From Alphaproteobacteria bacterium (GTDB lineage: Bacteria; Pseudomonadota; Alphaproteobacteria; Micropepsales; Micropepsaceae), in the NCBI GenBank assembly GCA_016124635.1, contig WGNJ01000030.1, positions 1 through 64,000 of the forward strand: 64,000 bases of DNA, in the 5' to 3' direction. The notes beneath the pieces are model-generated. The model saw only the letters and a list, made by a program, of their open reading frames with translations, was not told the origin of the DNA and did not search any database. This document shows, one piece after another, positions 24,907 to 33,111 of the stretch. Within the stretch, counting starts at the first letter, position 1, and the number at the start of each line of letters is the position of its first letter. Position numbers and translations under genes: made by a program.

Positions 24907-25872
24907 TCAGTGAGGCGTTGCGCATCGGCTCTCTGACGGCAAGGCGATTTCGGTCAACACACCGCGATGGTCGGAGCCAGGTATTTCCTCCAGTTCACGT
25001 GAGAGGAACAATAAGCTGCGCGATGCCAATACATTGTCGATCGGAATTCCTAAATAGGTGGGCAATCCGGTCGGCCATGTCGCGCCATAGCCCGTGAGCA
25101 GCTGGAGCTGCGTTGCATCGGCAATGTCGGTAACGACGGCGCCCCACGATGCAGCATTGAAATCGCCGGCCAGAATCTTCGGCCCTTCTATTTGCTGCAC
25201 AATCTGCGTCAGCGATGTCGCCCGCGCCGCCTGCTCGCCCGGATAATGGAATGGAAACGGCAAGGACAGGTGCGCAGCAATCAACGCAAAACGACAGCCA
25301 GCAATATCAAGTGCCGCAGCGGCCCATGCGGGCGGCGTATTGATGATGGACAGGGAGGGTTCCAGATCCGTCAAGGGAATGCGCGAGAGAACGAGGATGT
25401 CGCATCGACGCTTTTGCCAGCAGTCGATGCGATGCGGATAGTCCTGATCGAGCGGCCGCAACAAATCGCGATTGTGCGGAGCCACCTCTAGAAGAACAAC
25501 AACATCGGCGTTGAGGGCGCGCACGGCCTGAACGACGTCTGCGAGCCTCTGGTTATCGAAGAAGATGTTGAACGACAGCAATCTGACATGAGGGCCCGCC
25601 ACTTTCGCTTGAGGCGTTTGCTCGTATGGCAAGGCCTGCGCGAGGCAGACGAGCAGCAGTGCTCCAGACACAGTTGCCAGTCGATAGCGGCGGCAGATCA
25701 GCGCCACGGCCGCTAGAAGCAGAGCGGCGATCGCGGCCGCAAATAGAAACTGCGCGAAGAGATCCACCACCGGGAGCAAGCGCGCCGTCAAGAATCCGAA
25801 CGGAACCAATGCGATACCTGCGGCGACGAGATAGCCAAAGAACGTCAGCGTGCGTGAAATGAAACCAAGCAT
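24907..25872 (-). CDS. Endonuclease/exonuclease/phosphatase-family membrane protein (copy 2)
   Basis: 321 residues with the same organisation as its downstream paralogue: three N-terminal membrane helices (about 5-85), then the EEP domain with FNIFFDNQRL, VVVLLEVAP, ILAGDFNAASWG and a final SDHRGVLTEIA. Shared phrases such as YPHR-x-(D/E)-CWQ and CDILVLSR-(I/F)-P show recent duplication. It is 10 bp upstream of copy 1, so both should be on one mRNA. It diverges from nadA with 212 bp between. Confidence 0.85.
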   Translation of the reverse strand: MLGFISRTLTFFGYLVAAGIALVPFGFLTARLLPVVDLFAQFLFAAAIAALLLAAVALICRRYRLATVSGALLLVCLAQALPYEQTPQAKVAGPHVRLLSFNIFFDNQRLADVVQAVRALNADVVVLLEVAPHNRDLLRPLDQDYPHRIDCWQKRRCDILVLSRIPLTDLEPSLSIINTPPAWAAAALDIAGCRFALIAAHLSLPFPFHYPGEQAARATSLTQIVQQIEGPKILAGDFNAASWGAVVTDIADATQLQLLTGYGATWPTGLPTYLGIPIDNVLASRSLLFLSRELEEIPGSDHRGVLTEIALPSESRCATPH

Positions 25873-25966
25873 TGCGGACCGGGGGTGCAGAGGTTCCTGA
25901 CGCTACGATTTTGGTGCGCCCCGTTCTGTGACCACCGTCGCGCGCCAGGCAGTGGCGGCACGGTGC

Positions 25967-25996
25967 TTGACAAGGCGTTATGCTCAAACTTAGCAT
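25967..25996 (+). promoter_or_regulatory. Possible upstream promoter of the nad operon
   Basis: TTGACA at 25967-25972, 18 bp, then TAGCAT at 25991-25996. A transcript from here would begin near 26003 and run directly into the hairpin at 26015-26041. Whether this site is used is not known. Confidence 0.35.
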
Positions 25997-26014
25997 TAGC
26001 TTGATCACGATCTT

Positions 26015-26041
26015 GGCGGCCCTCTTGGAGCCGCCGTTTTT
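26015..26041 (+). terminator. Terminator-like hairpin before nadA
   Basis: GGCGGC (26015-26020) pairs with GCCGCC (26030-26035), followed by GTTTTT to 26041. On the plus strand this has the form of an intrinsic terminator. There is no plus-strand gene ending nearby, so it may act as an attenuator for the upstream promoter or insulate nadA from read-through. Confidence 0.45.
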
Positions 26042-26052
26042 GACACTATATA
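26025..26052 (+). promoter_or_regulatory. Probable nadA promoter
   Basis: TTGGAG (26025-26030), a 16-bp spacer and TATATA (26047-26052) give a plausible sigma-70 promoter. Its start site, near 26059, would fall inside the palindrome at 26053-26071. Another -35 candidate, TTGACA at 26040-26045, has no well-spaced -10. Confidence 0.5.
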
Positions 26053-26071
26053 TATACTCAACTTGAGTATA
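26053..26071. promoter_or_regulatory. Palindromic operator of nadABC
   Basis: TATACTCAACTTGAGTATA is a perfect 19-bp palindrome around a central C at 26062. It overlaps the likely transcription start and touches the nadA ribosome site (AAGGAG, 26071-26076). Its place and symmetry are those of a repressor site. The NadQ/NrtR-like protein encoded at 21861-22835 is the obvious candidate, but the pairing is inferred. Confidence 0.7.
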
Positions 26072-26084
26072 AGGAGATCACGCA

Positions 26085-27131
26085 ATGGCCGCGACGAATT
26101 CTGGTCAGGCTTTGGCGTACACGTCGGAGGTCGCGAAGGCGACGGCGGGGCTTTATGCAAAGGTCGCGAACGTCGTTCCGGAGATCGAGTGGCCCGCGTT
26201 CGCGCCGCTGATCGCCGAGATCAACCGGCTCAAGAAAGAGCGCAACGCCGTCATCCTGGCGCACAACTATCAGACGCCGGAAATCTTCCATTGCGTCGCC
26301 GATTTCGTGGGCGACTCGCTGCAGTTGGCGCGCGAGGCGGCGAAGGTCGACGCCAAGGTGATCGTCCAGGCCGGCGTCCATTTCATGGCCGAGACGTCGA
26401 AGATCCTGTCACCGGACAAGATCGTGCTGATCCCAGACATGCGCGCGGGCTGCTCGCTCGCGGCGTCGATCACGGGCGCCGATGTGCGCTTGCTGAAGGA
26501 GAAGTATCCGAACCTGCCCGTGGTCACCTATGTCAACACATCGGCCGACGTCAAAGCCGAGAGCGATGTGTGCTGCACTTCGTCGAACGCGGTTGCGGTC
26601 GTCGAGTCCATCGCGGCCGAACGGAAGGTCGACACGGTCATCTTCATCCCGGACCGCTTTCTGGCGCAGAACGTTGCCAAACAAACGAAGATCAAAATCA
26701 TCGCGTGGCACGGTCAGTGCGAAGTGCACGACCGCTTCAACGCCGACGAAGTCCGTCGTTTCAAGGCGGACCATCCGGGAGCGATCGTGCTTGCGCACCC
26801 GGAGTGTCCGGAGGACGTCGTTGCCGAGTGCGACTTCGCGGGCTCGACGTCGGCGATGGTCAACTATGTGAAAGAAAAGCGGCCGGCGCGCGTCGTGATG
26901 CTCACGGAATGCTCGATGGCCGATAACGTTGCGGCGGAAGTGCGCGACGTCGAATTTCTGCGGCCCTGCAATCTCTGCCCGCATATGAAGCGCATCACGC
27001 TGCAAGGCATTCTGCATTCGCTGCAGACGATGCAGTACGAAGTGAAGGTCGATCCCGCGATCGCGGCGCGCGCCAAGAAAGCAGTCGATCGCATGCTCGA
27101 AGTCGGCAAACCGAAACCAGCGGTACACTGA
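26085..27131 (+). CDS. nadA: Quinolinate synthase A
   Basis: 348 residues. It condenses iminoaspartate with dihydroxyacetone phosphate to give quinolinate, using a [4Fe-4S] cluster. The conserved ligand Cys are visible in [20 protein letters not shown] and [30 protein letters not shown] is the substrate-binding N-terminal signature. AAGGAG lies 8 nt before ATG 26085. It is first of nadA-nadB-nadC and is probably repressed through the 19-bp palindrome at its promoter. Confidence 0.96.
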   Translation: MAATNSGQALAYTSEVAKATAGLYAKVANVVPEIEWPAFAPLIAEINRLKKERNAVILAHNYQTPEIFHCVADFVGDSLQLAREAAKVDAKVIVQAGVHFMAETSKILSPDKIVLIPDMRAGCSLAASITGADVRLLKEKYPNLPVVTYVNTSADVKAESDVCCTSSNAVAVVESIAAERKVDTVIFIPDRFLAQNVAKQTKIKIIAWHGQCEVHDRFNADEVRRFKADHPGAIVLAHPECPEDVVAECDFAGSTSAMVNYVKEKRPARVVMLTECSMADNVAAEVRDVEFLRPCNLCPHMKRITLQGILHSLQTMQYEVKVDPAIAARAKKAVDRMLEVGKPKPAVH

Positions 27132-27134
27132 AAA

Positions 27135-28721
27135 ATGACAAACCGGATCAACGACACAGTCATTGATTCCGGCGGCGTTCTTATCGTCGGAGCCGGCTTG
27201 GCCGGCCTGTTCGGAGCTCTAAAGCTCAATCGCCCGGTGACGGTGCTGTCGGCCGCCCCGCTCGGCGCGGGCGCCTCCAGTGTGTGGGCGCAAGGCGGCA
27301 TCGCGGCGGCGCTCGGCGCCGACGACAGTCCCGACCTCCACGTCGCAGACACGTTGGCGGCCGGAGCCGGCATCGTCGACCCGAATATCGCCGAGATCAT
27401 CGCGCGCGAGGCTGAAGCGCGGATCGAAGACTTGAGCGCGCTCGGCGTTCCCTTCGACCGTGACACGAACGGTGCCTACGTGCTCGGCCGCGAAGCGGCA
27501 CACTCGCGTCACCGGATCGTGCGGGTGTCTGGCGACCGCGCCGGCGCCGAAATCATGAAGGCGCTCGTGGCGGCCGTGCGACAAACGCCTCGCATCCGCA
27601 TCGCCGAAGGACTGGTCGCGTTTCAGCTCGCGCTCGAAGACGGACGTGTTGTCGGCGTCTATGCGCATCCCGTCACCGACCGCGCACAGACCGTCTTCGT
27701 CCGCGCCGAGGCGACGATCTTCGCGCTTGGCGGCGTCGGCGGCCTCTATGAAGTGACGACCAACCCGGCGCAAGCGCGAGGCCAAGGCGTTGGCATGGCG
27801 GCACGCGCCGGCGCGATGATTGCCGATCCCGAGTTCGTCCAATTCCACCCGACCGCGATCAATATCGAGCGTGATCCAGCGCCGCTAGCGACCGAAGCTT
27901 TGCGCGGCGAAGGCGCCGTGCTGGTCAACGAGTTAGGCCAGCGCTTCATGCTGCAAGTTCACGAAGATGCCGAACTCGCGCCACGCGATATCGTCGCGCG
28001 CGGGATCTTTCGCGAGATCCAAGCGGGACGAAAGACGTTCCTCGATGCGCGCGCCGCAGTAGGCGACGAATTCCCAAAAGCATTCCCCACGGTTTTCGCG
28101 TCGTGCATGAGTGCCGGGATCGATCCGCGGACGCAGCTCATCCCTGTCGCGCCGGCGGCCCACTATCACATGGGGGGCATTTCGGTCGATGAGCACGCGC
28201 GCACGAGCCTGCCGGGTCTGTGGGCCATCGGCGAATGCGCCTCGACCGGCGCACACGGAGCAAATCGTTTGGCCTCCAATTCATTATTGGAAGCGGTGGT
28301 CTTTGGCGCCCGAGCCGCGGCAGACGTCAGCCCTCTAGCAATGCATGCACGCACTTTGACTGCGATCGCACCGCATGGCCGCCCGGCGCCGCTATCGCGC
28401 GACGCAGTGGCAACGCTTCGGCATACGATGACGATGAATGTCGGGCTCGAGCGCAACGCATCGGGCTTGCGTCAGGCACTCGATACGATCGCGAGGCTCG
28501 AGCGCGCCGGCGGCAACGATGCGGATCTGCGCAACATGACGGCGACGGCGACGCTGATCGCGGCTGCCGCGCTGCAACGGGAAGAGAGCCGCGGCGGGCA
28601 CTTCCGTTCGGACTTCCCGGCTGCGTCCGAGGCGTGGCGGCACCGCACGTTCCTGACGTTGGACGAAGCGCAAGCAATCGGCGCCAACCAAACCGCAGGA
28701 GCAATCCAAGCCGCGCAATGA
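27135..28721 (+). CDS. nadB: L-aspartate oxidase
   Basis: 528 residues, starting 3 bp after nadA. It oxidises L-aspartate to iminoaspartate with FAD, feeding NadA. The FAD loop VGAGLAGLFG is at about residues 19-28. SSVWAQGGIAAALG, QFHPTAI and ASNSLLEAVVFGARAAAD are typical of NadB and distinguish it from succinate dehydrogenase flavoproteins, to which it is related. Length is normal. Its stop overlaps the nadC start (ATGA). Confidence 0.95.
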   Translation: MTNRINDTVIDSGGVLIVGAGLAGLFGALKLNRPVTVLSAAPLGAGASSVWAQGGIAAALGADDSPDLHVADTLAAGAGIVDPNIAEIIAREAEARIEDLSALGVPFDRDTNGAYVLGREAAHSRHRIVRVSGDRAGAEIMKALVAAVRQTPRIRIAEGLVAFQLALEDGRVVGVYAHPVTDRAQTVFVRAEATIFALGGVGGLYEVTTNPAQARGQGVGMAARAGAMIADPEFVQFHPTAINIERDPAPLATEALRGEGAVLVNELGQRFMLQVHEDAELAPRDIVARGIFREIQAGRKTFLDARAAVGDEFPKAFPTVFASCMSAGIDPRTQLIPVAPAAHYHMGGISVDEHARTSLPGLWAIGECASTGAHGANRLASNSLLEAVVFGARAAADVSPLAMHARTLTAIAPHGRPAPLSRDAVATLRHTMTMNVGLERNASGLRQALDTIARLERAGGNDADLRNMTATATLIAAAALQREESRGGHFRSDFPAASEAWRHRTFLTLDEAQAIGANQTAGAIQAAQ

Positions 28722-29596
28722 AGAAACCAGCCACTCCCGTCGAACCGCTTCCCAACGTCTTGATCGAACCGATCGTGCGGGCAGCGCTCGCCGAGGACTT
28801 GGGGCGCGCAGGCGACATCACCACGAACGCAATCATTCCAGCTTCCCAGCGCGCGCGCGGGCGCATCGTGGCGCTCAGGGCGGGACGCATCGCCGGCATC
28901 GGCGCAGCGGGGCTTGCGTTCACATTGCTCGATCAAAGTATCCGCTTCGAGATCGAAGCCCCGAACGGCGCCGAAGTCGCAGCCGGTGAAACGATCGCTG
29001 TCGTCGAGGGACCGGCACGCGCGTTGCTGACCGGCGAGCGCGTGGCGCTGAATTTTCTTGGGCAGCTCTCGGGCGTTGCGACCGCAACGGCAAGACTGGT
29101 GAAGCTTTGCGAGGGCACGAAGGCGCGCGTCACGTGCACGCGCAAGACGACGCCGGGCTTGCGCGCGATGGAGAAACACGCGGTGCGTTGCGGCGGCGGC
29201 TTCAATCATCGCTTCGGTCTCGACGATGCGATCTTGATCAAGGACAACCACATCGCCGCCGCGGGGTCGGTAGCCAACGCGATCACACGAGCCCGGGCCC
29301 ATCACGGGCACATGACGAAGATCGAGATCGAAGTCGATAGCCTGGCACAATTGGAAGAGGCGCTATCGCTAAAGGCCGACACGATCTTGCTCGACAACAT
29401 GCCGCCCGAGCGGTTGCGCGAAGCCGTCAAGCTGACGGCGGGGCGCGCGACGCTCGAAGCGTCCGGCAACGTGAGCGAAAAGACCATTGCGGCGATCGCA
29501 GCAACCGGCGTCGACTACATCTCGTCCGGGGCGATCACGCATTCGCCAAAGTGCCTCGATGTCGCACTCGACCTCGAAGACGGCGCGCTAACTTAA
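28718..29596 (+). CDS. nadC: Nicotinate-nucleotide pyrophosphorylase (quinolinate phosphoribosyltransferase)
   Basis: 292 residues from ATG 28718, inside the nadB stop. The enzyme joins quinolinate and PRPP to make nicotinate mononucleotide and CO2, the third step of de novo NAD synthesis. Visible signatures are EDLGRAGDITTNA, TRKTTPGLRAMEKHAV with the quinolinate-binding Arg/Lys, GGFNHRFGLDDAILIKDNH and ASGNVSEKTI. The 4-bp overlap supports translational coupling and 1:1 production with NadB. Confidence 0.95.
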   Translation: MKKPATPVEPLPNVLIEPIVRAALAEDLGRAGDITTNAIIPASQRARGRIVALRAGRIAGIGAAGLAFTLLDQSIRFEIEAPNGAEVAAGETIAVVEGPARALLTGERVALNFLGQLSGVATATARLVKLCEGTKARVTCTRKTTPGLRAMEKHAVRCGGGFNHRFGLDDAILIKDNHIAAAGSVANAITRARAHHGHMTKIEIEVDSLAQLEEALSLKADTILLDNMPPERLREAVKLTAGRATLEASGNVSEKTIAAIAATGVDYISSGAITHSPKCLDVALDLEDGALT

Positions 29597-29605
29597 GGAT
29601 CGATC

Positions 29606-29974
29606 ATGCAAGCGGTTTTGCTCAACGCGCTCCTCGTCGGCGGCGCGCTTGCGGCGGCGTGCGCTCTTCTCGGCATCGTTGCCGCGCGTTCCGTCACGGC
29701 CTCACGCCGGTTTCATCCCGGCGCAGTACGACGATGGCTGCGGCGGCTGGCATTTGGTCTGATGCTGATCGCCGTCGGAGCCGCTATCGCGGCATTCGTC
29801 GCGTTGATCTTTCAGACGTCGGCGTTCGCCGCCCTTCCCCATAGTCTTGCTGGAGCACTTTGCGCCGCCATTTGGCTCGCGGCCTTCGAAGCGTTCCGGA
29901 TGGCCTATCGCATTGCAAGCAGACGACGCATGTTACGCGCACTCGATTCCGGCATCGCCGTGGGGCTGCACTGA
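29606..29974 (+). CDS. Small membrane protein after nadC
   Basis: 122 residues with three hydrophobic stretches (about 3-26, 49-70 and 76-96) separated by Arg-rich loops (RRFHPGAVRRWLRR and RIASRRRMLR), in accordance with the positive-inside rule. No known family. It starts 9 bp after nadC and its stop overlaps the start of the GST gene by one base (TGATG), so it should be read as part of the nad operon mRNA. A role in NAD metabolism is not shown. Confidence 0.65.
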   Translation: MQAVLLNALLVGGALAAACALLGIVAARSVTASRRFHPGAVRRWLRRLAFGLMLIAVGAAIAAFVALIFQTSAFAALPHSLAGALCAAIWLAAFEAFRMAYRIASRRRMLRALDSGIAVGLH

Positions 29975-30657
29975 TGTACACGCTTTACATAGGCAACAAG
30001 AACTATTCGTCGTGGTCGCTGAGACCCTGGGTGCTTATGCGCGAGCTCGGCATCGCTTTCGAGGAGCGACTGATGCCGTTCAATACAGGATCGAGCTTCG
30101 ACAAGTTTCGCGCATTCTCGCCGACGGGATGCGTGCCGTGCCTCGTCGACGGTGCGCTGACCGTGTGGGATTCACTCGGCATCACCGAATATCTGGCCGA
30201 GCGCCACGAAAGCGTGTGGCCGCGCGACGAGCAAGCCAGAGCTTGGGCGCGCTGCGCAAGCGCCGAGATGCACTCCGGTTTTGCCGCGTTGCGTGAGTAT
30301 TGCAGCATGAATTGCGGCATCCGCGTGAAGCTGCACGCCACGCCGCCCGCGCTTGTCGCCAACATCGCGCGCCTGAACGAGCTTTGGCTCGAGGGGTTGT
30401 CGCGGTTCGGCGGGCCGTTTCTCGCCGGCTCGGCGTTTACCGCCGTCGACGCGTTCTTCGCGCCGGTCGCGTTCCGGCATTTGACCTATGGTTTCACTCT
30501 CGACGACAAGGCCGCGGCCTATGCTCAACGGCTCCGTGATCTGCCGTCGATGCGGGCGTGGTACGAGGCGGCGCTCAATGAAACCTGGCGCGAGCCGGAT
30601 CACGAGGACGGCGCACGCGCATACGGCACATGGGTCGAGGACTTGCGCGCGCGCTGA
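29974..30657 (+). CDS. Glutathione S-transferase family protein
   Basis: 227 residues from ATG 29974. The thioredoxin-like N-terminal domain opens YTLYIGNKNYSSWSLRPWVL, with a Ser-Ser-Trp-Ser-x-Arg active-site region, followed by SPTGCVPCLVDG (the cis-Pro loop) and WDSLGITEYLAE. The helical C-terminal domain has FLAGSAFTAVDAFFAPV. This resembles the YfcF/YibF-like Ser-type GSTs. It would conjugate or isomerise substrates with glutathione in the cytosol. It is translationally coupled to the small membrane protein. Confidence 0.88.
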   Translation: MYTLYIGNKNYSSWSLRPWVLMRELGIAFEERLMPFNTGSSFDKFRAFSPTGCVPCLVDGALTVWDSLGITEYLAERHESVWPRDEQARAWARCASAEMHSGFAALREYCSMNCGIRVKLHATPPALVANIARLNELWLEGLSRFGGPFLAGSAFTAVDAFFAPVAFRHLTYGFTLDDKAAAYAQRLRDLPSMRAWYEAALNETWREPDHEDGARAYGTWVEDLRAR

Positions 30658-30681
30658 CGACTCGGCGTATCGTCCTTGGCC

Positions 30682-31296
30682 ATGGAGATCACACTCGCCG
30701 TCTTGTCCTTGCTCGGCACCGCGGTGTTCGCCGCGTCCGGCGCCCTCGTCGCCGCGGAGCAGCGCTTCGATTTGATCGGCGCCACGTTTCTCAGCGTTGC
30801 GGCCGGACTTGGAGGCGGCACGCTCGTCGACCTCTTGATCGGGGCGCAGGTCCGTTGGCTTACGGCGCCCGAACCGCTTTGGGCAGCGCTCGCCTCGGGC
30901 ATCCTCGTATTCGAAGTCGCGCGCTTTGGCAGGCCGCCGCACCAGACACTGGCTTGGGCGGACGCGATCGGGCTTGCGCTGTTCACCGCGACCGGTGCGC
31001 AGCGGCTGACGATGATCAATTTCGACCCGGCGGTAACGGTCTTCTTGACGACGATTGGCGCGGCGGGCGGCGGCATCGTGCGCGACGTGCTCGCCAATCG
31101 GCCACCGCTCGTCTTCTCGGGCGAAATCTACGTGACCGCATCGCTGCTCGGAGCACTCGTCTATTACGTCGCGAAGCTCGCCGGCGCCGAGGTCGGCGTT
31201 GCGCTTGCCGGCGCGCTCATCGTGACGTTCGCCGTACGGGCGGCAGGGATCGTGTTCCAGATCCGCTTGCCGCCCGGTGGCATCGGCGAAACGTAA
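30682..31296 (+). CDS. TRIC-type cation channel family protein (UPF0126/YicG-like)
   Basis: 204 residues from ATG 30682 (TTG 30676 is also open). Seven hydrophobic segments make two homologous halves. Each half carries a glycine-rich helix break, AAGLGGGTLVDLLIG (about 40) and GAAGGGIVRDVLANR (about 125), as in bacterial TRIC/UPF0126 proteins, which form trimeric K+-permeable channels. The name rests on this pattern; the physiological role in bacteria is poorly known. It is 24 bp after the GST gene and converges with the TPR gene. Confidence 0.82.
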   Translation: MEITLAVLSLLGTAVFAASGALVAAEQRFDLIGATFLSVAAGLGGGTLVDLLIGAQVRWLTAPEPLWAALASGILVFEVARFGRPPHQTLAWADAIGLALFTATGAQRLTMINFDPAVTVFLTTIGAAGGGIVRDVLANRPPLVFSGEIYVTASLLGALVYYVAKLAGAEVGVALAGALIVTFAVRAAGIVFQIRLPPGGIGET

Positions 31297-31300
31297 GGCG

Positions 31301-32059
31301 TCAGTTGGACGCCATCGTGATCGGCATGATGCCGTCGCGTGCCTGCTCTTCGGCAACGCGCTCGTTCATCCGGCTCGCTGCTTCCATGTCGGCGCGCCCC
31401 GAGATGCTGTCGCCGCGATAGGTCTTTGCGGCGCCGCGCGCGTAGAGCGCGTAGGTAAGATCAGGTTTCAGCGACAAGGCGCGGCTGTAGTCCGCGATCG
31501 CCGCGTTCCAATTGCGCAGGCGGAAATAAGCATCGCCGCGATTGTTGTAGGACCAAGGATTTCCAGGCTCGAGCGCGATCGCCTTGGTGAAATCTTGGAT
31601 TGCCGCTTGCGCATTGCCGCTGGCGCTCAACGCGACGCCGCGATTGTTGTAGGCGACTGCGAGTTTCGGCTGCAGGGCGATGGCACGGGAGTAATCGGCG
31701 ATGGCACGTTGGCGATCGCCCATCGCGTTGTAGACGACGCCGCGATTCTGATAGGCGATGGCGAAGTCGGGCAATATCTCGATCGCGCGCGTGTAGTCCG
31801 CGAGCGCTCCGGCATTGTCGCCTTTGGCGCGGTGGGCTCGGGCACGGTTGTAAAAGGCAATGGCCCGGTCCATCTTCGCCCGCGAACCTCCAAGCACGGC
31901 GGAGCACGCAGCAATCCATTGATCGGGCGTCAGCCCCTGCCCTGAATCACAAGCGGCGGAGAGGCGGGAGTCCGGTGCCGCAGTAGGCGACGTCGCGGCT
32001 GATGCCGGCAACACGGAAACAACAAATGCGATGGCGATAAGCGTACGCGGCAACTTCAT
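31301..32059 (-). CDS. Secreted TPR-repeat protein
   Basis: 252 residues. A signal peptide (about 1-22, VVSVLPASAA) precedes about five TPR units with the consensus YNNRG-x-A-x8-A-x2-DY-(T/S)-(R/K)-AI-x-L-x-P (for example AIADYSRAIALQPKLAVAY). A Cys-containing cap, WIAACSAVLGG, stands before the repeats, as in the TPR proteins at 10-13 kb. Likely periplasmic and involved in protein-protein contacts. GGAGTCTCC lies just upstream of ATG 32059. It converges with the TRIC-like gene 5 bp away. Confidence 0.85.
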   Translation of the reverse strand: MKLPRTLIAIAFVVSVLPASAATSPTAAPDSRLSAACDSGQGLTPDQWIAACSAVLGGSRAKMDRAIAFYNRARAHRAKGDNAGALADYTRAIEILPDFAIAYQNRGVVYNAMGDRQRAIADYSRAIALQPKLAVAYNNRGVALSASGNAQAAIQDFTKAIALEPGNPWSYNNRGDAYFRLRNWNAAIADYSRALSLKPDLTYALYARGAAKTYRGDSISGRADMEAASRMNERVAEEQARDGIMPITMASN

Positions 32060-32368
32060 GGAGACTCCTTCAACTCAGTGTGCAATCAGAAAGCGGCAAT
32101 GCATGCGTCGTCGGTCGTCGCGCGACCAAAGCGGTCCGCACGTGTCTCCCTCGCTTCCAGGAAGATCCACCCCGACGTCGTGTCTCGTAGCTGGCGCGAC
32201 CGGTCGCGGTTCTCGCTGGACTCGCGCGCCTCGCGACTACGTGCCGCAGGTCTGGAACCGAGTCAAGGAAATGACGATTAAAGCTTGCTCATTCGTCAGC
32301 GTGCGTGGCGCGCTTCCCGCAATCGGATCGTCCGTACACTGTAGACTTTGCGAAAACGCAAGCTCCGG
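32060..32368. other. Intergenic region without a gene
   Basis: About 310 bp between two minus-strand genes. Short open frames here have no ribosome site or family resemblance. It contains the 5' region of the TPR gene and a small TTGCG / CGCAA hairpin near 32347-32362, 6 bp from the stop of the next gene and lacking a T run. I see no RNA gene. Confidence 0.5.
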
Positions 32369-33001
32369 TCAGTGACCGTAGGGCGTCGCATCCCAGGGAT
32401 AACCGCCGTAGACATCGTCGGAGTGCGCGCCAGTGGCTTTGTCGGTTTTTGTCTGCAAGCCGTCTTGTCCGGTCGGCGGCTTCGGCTTGACCCAGCCGCG
32501 GCGCGCGGCCGCTTCGTCGATCGTGTAGCCACGGTCGCCGGCTCCGAGCAGCGCACCGGCATCTGAGTTACCGATGAGGCCGTTGTGCTCCGGCAATGCG
32601 GCGAGGCCGTTGAAGGGCACGTCCGAGGGACACAACCGTCCCGTCGATTCGATCGTGTCGGGCCGGTTCGTGCACCAGTAACGGAAGAGGGCCTCGGCGG
32701 CGTTGCCATATTCGCGCGTCGAGATCAGCGGCACGCCCTTCGGCAAATAATAGCGCGGGCGAAAACGCGGCATGATGCTGATCGACGTCGGCGCCAATTC
32801 GCCTTCGAGGCGCGGCGGTGGCGGAGCCAAATGGACCCACGCCAGGGGCACGACGGTTTCGTCCGGCTTGAGCAGATCAGGCGGAGGCGCGATCAAATAG
32901 CCGAAAGCGATAAAGAACAGAACGTGCAGCACGACGGCCGCGCCCCAAGGCGCGGCGTGGCGGATCATCGACTTCCGGCTGCCGGGTTCGTCCGCCGCCA
33001 C
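32369..33001 (-). CDS. Membrane-anchored Pro-rich protein, TonB-like N-terminus
   Basis: 210 residues from GTG 33001, or 199 from ATG 32968. One membrane helix (about 18-38, GAAVVLHVLFFIAFGYL) leads to a proline-rich stretch (IAPPPDLLKP, HLAPPPPRLEG), the layout of TonB/TolA-type proteins. The C-terminal part has two Cys (YWCTNRP, RLCPSD) but no TonB domain that I can see. It ends with a Gly/Tyr-rich tail. The function is unknown; a periplasm-spanning anchor is inferred. The M61-like gene lies 110 bp upstream on the same strand. Confidence 0.65.
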   Translation of the reverse strand: MAADEPGSRKSMIRHAAPWGAAVVLHVLFFIAFGYLIAPPPDLLKPDETVVPLAWVHLAPPPPRLEGELAPTSISIMPRFRPRYYLPKGVPLISTREYGNAAEALFRYWCTNRPDTIESTGRLCPSDVPFNGLAALPEHNGLIGNSDAGALLGAGDRGYTIDEAAARRGWVKPKPPTGQDGLQTKTDKATGAHSDDVYGGYPWDATPYGH

Positions 33002-33111
33002 TCAAGCCACCTCGCGCATATCGTGACGCCCGGCCGCAATCGGCCCGCACGAATGCTACCCCCATCGCCAAAGCTAGGGTCTGCCCACGCCAAGCTCAAG
33101 GCACACGGATA

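Noticed and set aside
25873..26084. NAD riboswitch before nadA
   Set aside because: I could not find the conserved core of either known NAD-binding RNA class; the palindrome and protein regulator explain control better.
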